Part shown: positions 1 through 4,967 of the stretch, piece after piece
Numbering within the stretch: position 1 is the stretch's first letter
Layout of the letters: every line of letters begins with the position of its first letter
NCBI GenBank assembly: GCA_020200675.1
Contig: JAIVIG010000314.1
Coordinates: forward strand, 1 to 7,296
DNA: 7,296 nucleotides
Source: Actinomycetota bacterium
GTDB lineage: Bacteria; Actinomycetota; Rubrobacteria; Rubrobacterales; Rubrobacteraceae
Direction of reading: 5' to 3'
Made by a program: the position numbers and the translations under genes
Notes under the pieces: generated by a model
What the model saw: only the letters and a program-made list of their open reading frames with translations
What the model was told of the DNA's origin: nothing
The model's database searches: none

Positions 1-913
1 CGCCCGGGGCGTCCTTGGCCTGTGGGTCCTGTATCCTGGTCGGCTCCTCGCCCCGGTCGGCCTCCTGTTGCGCGGCCCGGCGGGCGGATCTGTCGTCGGG
101 ACTCGGCCTCACGGATTCTCCGTCGGTCCCGCCGGCGCCATCCTCCGTTTCCGCGGCTTCTCCGGTCTCTTCGTCCGTCGCCTCGGGCGGGGGTTCGGGG
201 AACGCGAGCCGGTTCTCAACGGCGAGATCGTACAGCATCTCGCCGACGATCGGGGCGGGGAGCTCTAGGCGCAAGGCCAGATTCTCGGCGGCGGCTAGTA
301 TCGCGTAATCGTCGCCCGTTTCTCCCTCGTCGAGCACGCCCAGGGCGATGAGGGTGCGTGAGATCTCCGGGGAAGGCACGAGAGTGTCGCCGCCCGCGGC
401 CACGCGCAGGTACTGGATGAGCGGCAAGTCGACGCCCGAGATCACACCGACGATCGGCTCCGTGTCGTGGATGCGCCGCCGGATGAAGAGCCGGGTATCG
501 TACGAGTCGGCCCATCGCCTCAAAACCTCGGGCTCATCCACGTAGTTGTACTGCGCGACCCGGTGCTGGAACTGGCCGAGGAGCTGGCCGGTCAACGTCC
601 GCAAGCCCTCGTCCCCGAAGAACCATTCGTCGCCCTCGACGTTCATGATGCCGCTCGCGCGCGGTATCGTCAGATCCTCCTCCGGGTCCTCGAAGGTCGC
701 TTCGAACTCGCGGACGAGCCCGCGTACCTCCTCCAGGGGACGACCGCTCTTCGTCAGGGCGGCCTCGTAGATCACCAGCGCCGCCGTCTCGTGCGCCCCG
801 GCCAGATCTCCTACCCTGCGCGCGGCCCTCTCCAGCCTCGCCTCGAAGTCGTCGAGGTTCCTAACCTTCCACGCGGCCGCCTCCAGCGCCCCGCCGGCTG
901 CAAGATCTACCAT
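1..913 (-). CDS. Unrecognised helical protein with acidic disordered tail (C-terminus outside window)
   Basis: I do not recognise this family. The frame is open from ATG at 913 to the window edge (304 codons, no stop). ATG 913 is chosen because AAGGGG (924-919) sits 5 nt upstream; the adjacent GTG at 916 would be only 2 nt from it. Residues 1-80 are helical, rich in Ala, Glu and Arg, with no signal peptide or membrane span. Residues 88-235 look globular and aromatic-rich (EWFFGDEG at 96-103, QYNYVDEP at 121-128). Residues 156-192 hold a pattern (G-V, Y-L-R, G-G-D, V-P, R-x-L, L-G) that loosely recalls the helix-hairpin-helix core of HhH-GPD DNA glycosylases. I see no clear catalytic Lys/Asp pair, so this is only a hint. 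From about 239 the chain is rich in Pro, Glu, Asp and Gly and probably disordered. It lies 78 nt downstream of the HARE-HTH gene, possibly in the same transcript. The reading frame is secure; the function is unknown. Confidence 0.8.
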   Translation of the reverse strand, partial: MVDLAAGGALEAAAWKVRNLDDFEARLERAARRVGDLAGAHETAALVIYEAALTKSGRPLEEVRGLVREFEATFEDPEEDLTIPRASGIMNVEGDEWFFGDEGLRTLTGQLLGQFQHRVAQYNYVDEPEVLRRWADSYDTRLFIRRRIHDTEPIVGVISGVDLPLIQYLRVAAGGDTLVPSPEISRTLIALGVLDEGETGDDYAILAAAENLALRLELPAPIVGEMLYDLAVENRLAFPEPPPEATDEETGEAAETEDGAGGTDGESVRPSPDDRSARRAAQQEADRGEEPTRIQDPQAKDAPG

Positions 914-918
914 CACAA

Positions 919-961
919 CCCCTTACTTTCTCCTACAAATTGCACTCGTGCCACCAATATA
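919..961 (-). promoter_or_regulatory. Possible promoter and ribosome-binding site of the helical-protein gene
   Basis: On the minus strand a TATATT hexamer (961-956, 5 of 6 matches to the -10 consensus) would place the transcript start near 949, giving a 36-nt leader. The leader holds the AAGGGG Shine-Dalgarno site (924-919). A short palindrome, GCACTCGTGC (942-951), spans the predicted start point and could be an operator or chance. No convincing -35 box is seen, so read-through from pheA is equally possible. Confidence 0.3.
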
Positions 962-991
962 CAGCATCTTCGCCCGGGTCCCCGCGGGCCG

Positions 992-1252
992 TCACGGAGC
1001 GGGACCCTGGAGACCGTAGACGCCGGGGGCGGTCTGGACGAAGGGGCTCTCAGGGTTGTCACGCACGTCCACGGAGAGTCGGGCGCGCATGGTGTTGTGC
1101 GGGGTGCGGCCTCGGCTCACGAGGTAGCCGGACTCGAGGGCGATCTCGGTTATGTCCGTATAGTGCAACGGATGTCCCACCTCTTCGAGAACAAGTCGCG
1201 CGGCGTCTTTAAAGTCCAGGGCATCCTCTCTACGCGTTCGGCAGGACTTCAC
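992..1252 (-). CDS. Small stand-alone HARE-HTH winged-helix domain protein
   Basis: Almost the whole 86-residue product is one HARE-HTH domain (Pfam family HB1/ASXL/restriction endonuclease HTH, also found at the N-terminus of RpoE delta subunits). Diagnostic parts are the first helix around A17-V25, the G-x-P-L-H-Y-x-D-I motif at 26-34, the A-L-x-x-G-x-L segment at 38-44, R-T-P at 49-51 leading into the helix T54-L59, and the wing ending in F-V-x-x-A-P-G-V-Y-G-L at 71-81. HARE-HTH domains usually bind DNA or sit next to DNA-modifying or transcription proteins; here no other domain is fused. The GTG at 1252 overlaps the end of pheA by 23 nt and has only a weak ribosome site. A CTG at 1219, just after the pheA stop, follows AGAGAGGA by 4 nt and would start right at the domain (LDFKD), so it may be the true start. 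Translation is probably coupled to pheA. The family call is fairly sure; the target is unknown. Confidence 0.8.
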   Translation of the reverse strand: MKSCRTRREDALDFKDAARLVLEEVGHPLHYTDITEIALESGYLVSRGRTPHNTMRARLSVDVRDNPESPFVQTAPGVYGLQGPAP

Positions 1253-2393
1253 CCGAGGCTTCGGGGTACGCCCCGATCAGGCTAACGTACGGGCAGTACT
1301 CTTCGAGGGCCTCCAGGGCCCGCGCCACCCGCTCCTCCTCGGGATGCCCCCGAAAGTCCGCGAAGAACACGTACGTCCACATCCGCCGCCGGCTGGGCCG
1401 GCTCTCGATGCGCGTCAGGTTGATCCCCTCGTCCGAAAAGGCCGAGAGCGCGTCCTTGAGGATGCCGGGGCGGTCCTTGACCGAGAAGACCACGCTCGTC
1501 TTGTCCTTGCCCGTAGGTCCCGCCCAGGAGCGCCCGAGCACGATGAAGCGCGTCGCGTTGACCCTCACGTCCTGAATGCTGCGGGCGAGGACCGAGAGGC
1601 CGTAAGCCTCCGCGGCCAGTGCGCTCCCGACGGCCGCGACCCCCGGCTCCTCCGACGCCCTCCGCGCCGCCTCGCTCGTAGACTCGACCTCCTCGAGTGC
1701 GGCGTGCGACAACTCGTGACGGAGCCAGGTCGACGCCTGTGCCAGCGCCATCGGGTGAGATAGGACGGTCTTTACCTCTTTCAGAGACGTTTCCCTGGAG
1801 AGGAGGCTCTGGGAGATCGGGAGATACACCTCACCGCAGATCTTCAGGGGGCTCGCCATCAGCTCGTCCAAGGTGTGCGTCACGGTTCCCTCTATCGAGT
1901 TCTCTACCGCCACGACCCCGTGCTGGGCCTCGCCCCGCTCGACCCTCGCGAAGACTTCCGCCACCGTCGCCTGCGGCTCGAACTCGACGCTCGTGCCGAA
2001 AGCGAGCCGTGCCGCCTCGTGCGTGAACGTCGACTCGGGCCCTAGAAACGCGATCTTTAACGGCGCTTCGAGGGAGATGGAGGAGGAGATTATCTCCCGG
2101 AAGACCGCCTCCAGGCCACTCTTCGGGAAGTCGCCCTGGCTCAGGCCGGAGACCCGGTCGAGCACCTTGCGCTCCCTGGCGGGGACGTACGCTTCCAGGC
2201 CCTCAGCGAGCTTTATCTCCCCGATCCGGCGCGCCAGCCGCGCCCGCTCGTCGAGGAGCCTGACTATCTCCTCGTCGACCGCGTCTATGCCGTCCCGCAG
2301 ACCCTCCATATCCTTCGGCGTCCCCGAGACGCCTTCCTCAGCGAACATGGCGTCTCCAGGGAGCGCCGGGTTTCCCGACACACCAACGATCAT
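1230..2393 (-). CDS. pheA: Bifunctional chorismate mutase / prephenate dehydratase with ACT domain
   Basis: This enzyme makes phenylpyruvate for phenylalanine synthesis: chorismate to prephenate, then dehydration and decarboxylation. It is cytosolic. Residues about 30-109 are an AroQ-type chorismate mutase; by alignment to the E. coli P-protein R33, R50, K61, R73, E74 and E109 match the active-site positions, but E. coli Asp48 is Val70 here. Residues about 112-290 are prephenate dehydratase, with GPESTFTHEAA (118-128), AVENSIEGTV (162-171) and the catalytic TRF motif (281-283). Residues about 297-380 are the ACT domain, with RPGIL (308-312) and ESRP (330-333), the motifs tied to phenylalanine feedback inhibition. 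ATG 2393 has no ribosome site close by. ATG 2348 (M16) follows GGAG by 5 nt and may be the real start, giving 372 residues. A TTGACA promoter lies upstream. The HARE-HTH gene overlaps its 3' end. Confidence 0.96.
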   Translation of the reverse strand: MIVGVSGNPALPGDAMFAEEGVSGTPKDMEGLRDGIDAVDEEIVRLLDERARLARRIGEIKLAEGLEAYVPARERKVLDRVSGLSQGDFPKSGLEAVFREIISSSISLEAPLKIAFLGPESTFTHEAARLAFGTSVEFEPQATVAEVFARVERGEAQHGVVAVENSIEGTVTHTLDELMASPLKICGEVYLPISQSLLSRETSLKEVKTVLSHPMALAQASTWLRHELSHAALEEVESTSEAARRASEEPGVAAVGSALAAEAYGLSVLARSIQDVRVNATRFIVLGRSWAGPTGKDKTSVVFSVKDRPGILKDALSAFSDEGINLTRIESRPSRRRMWTYVFFADFRGHPEEERVARALEALEEYCPYVSLIGAYPEASGEVLPNA

Positions 2394-2479
2394 CTAAAGC
2401 AAACATTTCGAAGAAAGTCCTCCCGTGGGATCCAGGGCGTGCACGAAACGGATGTGGAGAAACGCGCCGCTCGACGCAT
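2390..2479 (-). other. Possible leader ORF and hairpin in the pheA 5' region
   Basis: The minus strand encodes a 29-codon ORF from ATG 2479. Its TGA overlaps the upstream pheA ATG as ATGA, a layout typical of translational coupling. It has three Phe codons (positions 7, 22, 28), but they are not clustered as in classic attenuators. Its nearest purine-rich site, AGGAGAGG (2502-2495), is 15 nt away, too far for normal initiation. Its ATG is the loop of a hairpin (2463-2488): CGCGCGACG pairs with CGTCG and, after a 5-nt bulge, CGCG. The hairpin is followed only by TTTCT, so it is a poor terminator. A second frame also ends with TAG directly before ATG 2393. This could be a control element or chance in GC-rich DNA. 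Confidence 0.25.
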
Positions 2480-2579
2480 CGTCGCGCGGGGGCGCCTCTC
2501 CTAAATAAATCGCCGGTCGGTGGGCCGGAGGCTGCCGCGTACTTCTGGAGTTCCTGTCGCTAGGGCATGCACACAAACA

Positions 2580-2608
2580 AAATTACCAAGTCACCGGCGT
2601 TCTGTCAA
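2580..2608 (-). promoter_or_regulatory. Promoter for pheA
   Basis: On the minus strand a perfect -35 TTGACA (2608-2603) is followed, after exactly 17 nt, by TAATTT (2585-2580), with TGG directly before it as an extended -10. Transcription would start near 2573, leaving a leader of about 180 nt to ATG 2393 or 225 nt to ATG 2348. It begins only 6 nt after the uppP stop codon, so pheA can be transcribed separately from uppP. No T-box element (AGGGTGG-type antiterminator bulge) is visible in the leader. Confidence 0.6.
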
Positions 2609-2614
2609 AATCTA

Positions 2615-3433
2615 CTAGAACAGGAGGAGCAGCGCGGTCACGACTGCGGCCAGCCCGAACCGGTAGTACGCGAAGACTCGCAGGCTATGATGCACGACGA
2701 AGCGTATGAAGAACCTGATCGCCAGGTAGCCGACCATGGCGGAAGAGACGAAGCCGGCCCCGAAGAGCAGCGTGTCGTACGCCCCCATGCCCTCCGAGAC
2801 CACCTCTCCCAGCTGGAGAGTCCCGGCGCCGGCGATAATCGGGACGCTCATCAGGAAGGAGAACCGGGCCGCCTCCTCGCGCCTGAGCCCGAGGAAGAGG
2901 CCGAGCGTGATCGTGGCCCCCGAGCGCGATACCCCGGGTACGAGCGCCGCCGCCTGAGCCAGACCTACGCCGACCGCTTCGAGGAACGTCAGCTTCGAGG
3001 CTTGCCGGCTCTTGCGCCCGACCGCCTCCCCGACGATGAACAGGACCCCGACCAAAACCAGGTTGAAGACCACCATCCACGGCGAACGGATCGCCCTCTC
3101 GAAGAGGTCCTCCAATAGGTACCCGATGAGGGCCGCCGGTATCGCGGAGGCGAGGACCAGATAGGCCAACCTCTGGTCCGGGTCCGAGAAGTCCCTTCGC
3201 CGGAAAGATCGCAAGAAAGCCAATGCCATCCGGACGAGATCCCGCCGGAAGAAGACGACCACGGCTACGAGGGTCCCGAGGTGCAGCGCCACGTCGAAGG
3301 AGAGACCGAAACGGGCCTGATCCAGGCCCAGAAAATACTGCCCGAGCAGCAGGTGCCCCGAGCTGGAGACCGGCAGGAACTCCGTGAGCCCCTGCACGAT
3401 CCCGAGAAAGATAGCTTCTATGAACTCCAGCAC
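2615..3433 (-). CDS. uppP: Undecaprenyl-diphosphatase (UppP/BacA)
   Basis: This integral membrane enzyme removes a phosphate from undecaprenyl diphosphate, recycling the lipid carrier for peptidoglycan and other wall polymers. Its overproduction gives bacitracin resistance in known species. The 272 residues fit the family (about 265-280). The first signature is at 11-28: Q14 and E18 give the (E/Q)xxxE motif, followed by PVSSSGHL with H27. The second is PGVSRSGATI at 166-175, with R170 as the conserved arginine. Several hydrophobic spans are evident (for example 48-62, 91-107, 119-135, 151-165, and the last 15 residues). The GTG start at 3433 is supported by GGAG 8 nt upstream. It sits 92 nt downstream of the Crp-like gene and has its own candidate promoter. 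The function is unrelated to its neighbours, so the order looks like ordinary chromosomal layout. Confidence 0.97.
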   Translation of the reverse strand: MLEFIEAIFLGIVQGLTEFLPVSSSGHLLLGQYFLGLDQARFGLSFDVALHLGTLVAVVVFFRRDLVRMALAFLRSFRRRDFSDPDQRLAYLVLASAIPAALIGYLLEDLFERAIRSPWMVVFNLVLVGVLFIVGEAVGRKSRQASKLTFLEAVGVGLAQAAALVPGVSRSGATITLGLFLGLRREEAARFSFLMSVPIIAGAGTLQLGEVVSEGMGAYDTLLFGAGFVSSAMVGYLAIRFFIRFVVHHSLRVFAYYRFGLAAVVTALLLLF

Positions 3434-3466
3434 GTCCGCCGCTCCACGTCTCGCTTACCGGAGCGC

Positions 3467-3495
3467 ACACTACCAGACGGGCCGCTGGCGGTCAG
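3467..3495 (-). promoter_or_regulatory. Candidate promoter for uppP
   Basis: On the minus strand CTGACC (3495-3490, 4 of 6 matches to the -35 consensus) is separated by 17 nt from TAGTGT (3472-3467). TGG directly precedes this weak -10 hexamer, the same arrangement as in the pheA promoter. The start would be near 3460, about 27 nt before the GTG at 3433, leaving room for its GGAG site. The hexamers are only moderate. Confidence 0.4.
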
Positions 3496-3525
3496 CTAGC
3501 AGTAAAAACGAAGAGTCAGCCGGCT

Positions 3526-4263
3526 CTAGACCCTGCTGATTCTCTCCAGGGCGGCGTAGTCTTTGAGGGTGATGCGCCCGCCTTCTATCTCGACGATGTC
3601 GCGGTTGCGCATCTCGTTGAGGACCTTGGTGACCGATTCGCGGGTCGAGGCGACCATGGCGGCAAGATCCTGGTGGGTGAGGCGGAGGTCTATGGTTACG
3701 TAGCGGCCGTCGTCGGCCTTTCTCTCCCCGAACTTCCGGGCGAGTATGGGCAAGAGGTTCGCCAGCCGCACCTCGGTCTCCCGGGGGAGCAAGCACTTGA
3801 CGAGCTCCTCGTACTGCACGAGCCTGAGCTCCAGAAGCGTCATCATCTTCAGCGCCGCCCGCGGCTCCCGGCGGATGGCCCTCTCCATAAAGATTTTCGG
3901 CACCTTCGTAACCTTGCACTCGGTCACTGCCTCGGCATACGCGCGCTGCTTTGCTTCGCCGGCGAACGCGAGGTGGCCGAAGATGTCCCAACTCTTGAGA
4001 AGGCGCAAGGTCGCCTCCTTGCTACCCGAGTAGGGCCGAAACAGCTTCACGACGCCGGAGATCAAGACGTACAGGGCGTCGCCGTACTCGCCCTCGTTGT
4101 AGATCGCGTCTCCCGGCTGGTAGACCCTGTCGGCCGAAGCGATGCCCATGCCCCGTAGGATCGCCAGAAGATCCCGGCACTCCTGCTCCTGTACTTCGCC
4201 GTATTCGTCCAACGCGGCATCAACGCTCAACAAAGTCCCCCGCCCCGCACGCAAAGCGTACAA
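3526..4263 (-). CDS. Crp/Fnr-family transcriptional regulator with altered nucleotide pocket
   Basis: This is a DNA-binding regulator with the usual layout: cyclic-nucleotide-binding-type beta barrel (about 45-130, with PGDAIYNEGEYGDALYVL at 50-67 and G-V-V-K-L at 70-74), long dimer helix (about 135-160), and Crp-type winged helix (about 163-240). The recognition helix carries R208, E209 and K213 where E. coli Crp has R180, E181 and R185, so a TGTGA-like half site is plausible. In the phosphate-binding cassette the usual G-E-L is G96-H97-L98, and the Arg-Ser pair is R107-A108, so cAMP binding as in Crp is doubtful. Only three Cys are present (29, 116, 157) and they are not spaced for an Fnr iron-sulphur cluster. 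The longest frame starts with TTG 4263. TTG 4230 (L12) follows GGGGG by 6 nt and is a better start, giving 234 residues. Signal and targets are unknown. Confidence 0.9.
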   Translation of the reverse strand: MYALRAGRGTLLSVDAALDEYGEVQEQECRDLLAILRGMGIASADRVYQPGDAIYNEGEYGDALYVLISGVVKLFRPYSGSKEATLRLLKSWDIFGHLAFAGEAKQRAYAEAVTECKVTKVPKIFMERAIRREPRAALKMMTLLELRLVQYEELVKCLLPRETEVRLANLLPILARKFGERKADDGRYVTIDLRLTHQDLAAMVASTRESVTKVLNEMRNRDIVEIEGGRITLKDYAALERISRV

Positions 4264-4282
4264 AGATAACCTCGATCACCAT
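4220..4282 (-). other. Possible upstream ORF overlapping the start of the Crp-like gene
   Basis: A 20-codon ORF on the minus strand starts at ATG 4282, 5 nt after a GAGG site, and ends at TGA 4222-4220. It is in a different frame from the regulator and its stop lies just past the likely regulator start TTG 4230. Terminating ribosomes could feed re-initiation on the regulator, whose own start codons are TTG. It may instead be a chance ORF; no homology is recognised. Confidence 0.25.
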
Positions 4283-4306
4283 TTAAACCTCTAAAAACAG
4301 ACCTGC

Positions 4307-4325
4307 TACAAACGGATACATTGTA
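4307..4325 (-). promoter_or_regulatory. Inverted repeat overlapping a -10 box upstream of the Crp-like gene
   Basis: TACAA (4307-4311) and TTGTA (4321-4325) form a perfect inverted repeat with a 9-nt spacer. On the minus strand TACAAT (4325-4320) matches the -10 consensus at 5 of 6 positions and would give a start near 4313, about 30 nt before the small upstream ORF. An operator at this place would block RNA polymerase, so autorepression is a reasonable guess. No clear -35 box is seen. The spacing differs from the TGTGA-N6-TCACA Crp site. Confidence 0.35.
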
Positions 4326-4416
4326 CACCACAAGCGCCGCCGAAGCCCGAAAGAATCGCGCGAGAACGACACCGATCTTGCCCGGCTCTGGCGGTGCCGG
4401 GTGGGACAGGTTAAGT

Positions 4417-4434
4417 TAGAATGACCTTCGAAGG
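4417..4434 (+). promoter_or_regulatory. Candidate -10 box and palindrome upstream of the small membrane protein
   Basis: TAGAAT (4417-4422) matches the -10 consensus at 5 of 6 positions, and the perfect palindrome CCTTCGAAGG (4425-4434) covers the expected transcript start near 4429. A GC hairpin (CCCGGC 4381-4386 pairing with GCCGGG 4396-4401) lies just upstream. No good -35 box is visible. If this promoter is real, ATG 4421 is not in the message and GTG 4457 is the start of the gene. Confidence 0.35.
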
Positions 4435-4456
4435 AAAACGCGACGAGGGAGACGGT

Positions 4457-4600
4457 GTGCGGGAACGTATAGCGTATTTGTTCATGATCACCATACTGAT
4501 CGTGCTCATCGCGGTCACGTTCGGGGTGCTCGGCAAGGGCGAGTACCAGCCGCCGAAGGAAGAGCAGCCGAAGGGATCCGTCCCTAGCGTCCTCGCCTGA
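4457..4600 (+). CDS. Small single-span membrane protein
   Basis: No family is recognised. The frame encodes 47 residues from GTG 4457: a short charged N-terminus (RER), one strongly hydrophobic span of about 21 residues (5-25, FMITILIVLIAVTFGVL at 9-25), then a charged, proline-containing tail (KGEYQPPKEEQPKG at 27-40). The positive residue pattern does not settle its orientation. GTG 4457 is preferred because GAGGGAG ends 5 nt before it. An in-frame ATG at 4421 would add 12 hydrophilic residues (59 in total) but has only a distant AGG. Codon use is GC-rich at third positions like its neighbours, and the hydrophobic and polar segments are cleanly separated, both arguing for a real gene. It is convergent with the heme-oxygenase-like gene, 23 nt away, with no terminator seen between them. 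Confidence 0.65.
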   Translation: MRERIAYLFMITILIVLIAVTFGVLGKGEYQPPKEEQPKGSVPSVLA

Positions 4601-4623
4601 CGACCCGTATCGCCGCGCAGGTC

Positions 4624-4950
4624 CTATCCGCCGGGCGGTTCCGATTCGCGCTCGACGGCGACCTCGTAGATGCTCATCTGGGGATGTCCTCGCAACAGGT
4701 CGCCTCCGCCTCCCTGACCATGCGCTTTCTTGAACTCCTCGCTATGCACCCAAGCGTCGAAGGCGTCTCGACTCTGCCAGCGCGTGATGACCAGCACCTC
4801 GTCTGTCCCTTCGCTCCCCTCGGAGCTCAGGACCTCCATCGAGACGAAGCCCGGGAAACCCTGCACGTGCCCCCGGCTGTTTGCGAACCGCTCGACGATT
4901 TGCCCGGCCGCCCCCTCCTTCACCGGCAGGCGATTGAAAACAGCGATCAT
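4624..4950 (-). CDS. IsdG-like heme-degrading monooxygenase (antibiotic biosynthesis monooxygenase fold)
   Basis: This 108-residue ABM-fold protein (dimeric ferredoxin-like barrel) is probably a heme-degrading monooxygenase that opens the porphyrin ring and frees iron in the cytosol. The key support is N6, W67 and H77, which fall where IsdG has its catalytic Asn7, Trp67 and His77. The surrounding sequence fits too: VFNRLPVKEG (4-13), HVQGFPGFVSMEVL (28-41), VLVITRW (52-58), DAFDAWVHSEEFKKAH (62-77), and a C-terminal strand M92-V99. A glycine run (78-83) follows the histidine. ATG 4950 is preceded by GAGAGG 6 nt upstream. The gene is 17 nt downstream of the GGDEF sensor, so the two are very probably co-transcribed, which suggests signal-linked use. 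ABM proteins also include quinol monooxygenases, so heme as substrate is inferred from three residues only. Confidence 0.85.
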   Translation of the reverse strand: MIAVFNRLPVKEGAAGQIVERFANSRGHVQGFPGFVSMEVLSSEGSEGTDEVLVITRWQSRDAFDAWVHSEEFKKAHGQGGGGDLLRGHPQMSIYEVAVERESEPPGG

Positions 4951-4967
4951 ACAGAACCTCTCGTCTG

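Noticed and set aside
467..1285. Plus-strand frame of 272 codons
   Set aside because: It is antisense to the helical protein, the HARE-HTH gene and the pheA end; the product is low-complexity, rich in Arg, Leu and Gly, with no recognisable domain. It is a shadow of GC-rich genes.
2394..2576. Minus-strand 60-codon frame from a TTG up to the base before pheA
   Set aside because: There is no ribosome site, the composition is not protein-like, and it has no recognisable family. It fills the pheA leader and is more likely non-coding, although its stop lies directly before ATG 2393.
2394..2602. T-box riboswitch in the pheA leader
   Set aside because: The conserved AGGGTGG-type antiterminator sequence and a terminator with a T-run are absent.
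2567..3118. Plus-strand frame of 183 codons rich in Glu, Pro and Arg
   Set aside because: It is fully antisense to uppP, whose motifs are unmistakable; its composition is that of a reverse-strand shadow.
3504..3527. Possible intrinsic terminator after the Crp-like gene on the minus strand
   Set aside because: AGAG/CTCT gives only a 4-bp stem overlapping the stop codon, and the five-T run is separated from it by TTCG or so; too weak to call.
4381..4401. GC hairpin CCCGGC...GCCGGG upstream of the small membrane protein
   Set aside because: A 6-bp GC stem with a 9-nt loop and no T-run on either strand is expected by chance in such GC-rich DNA; not called as a separate feature.
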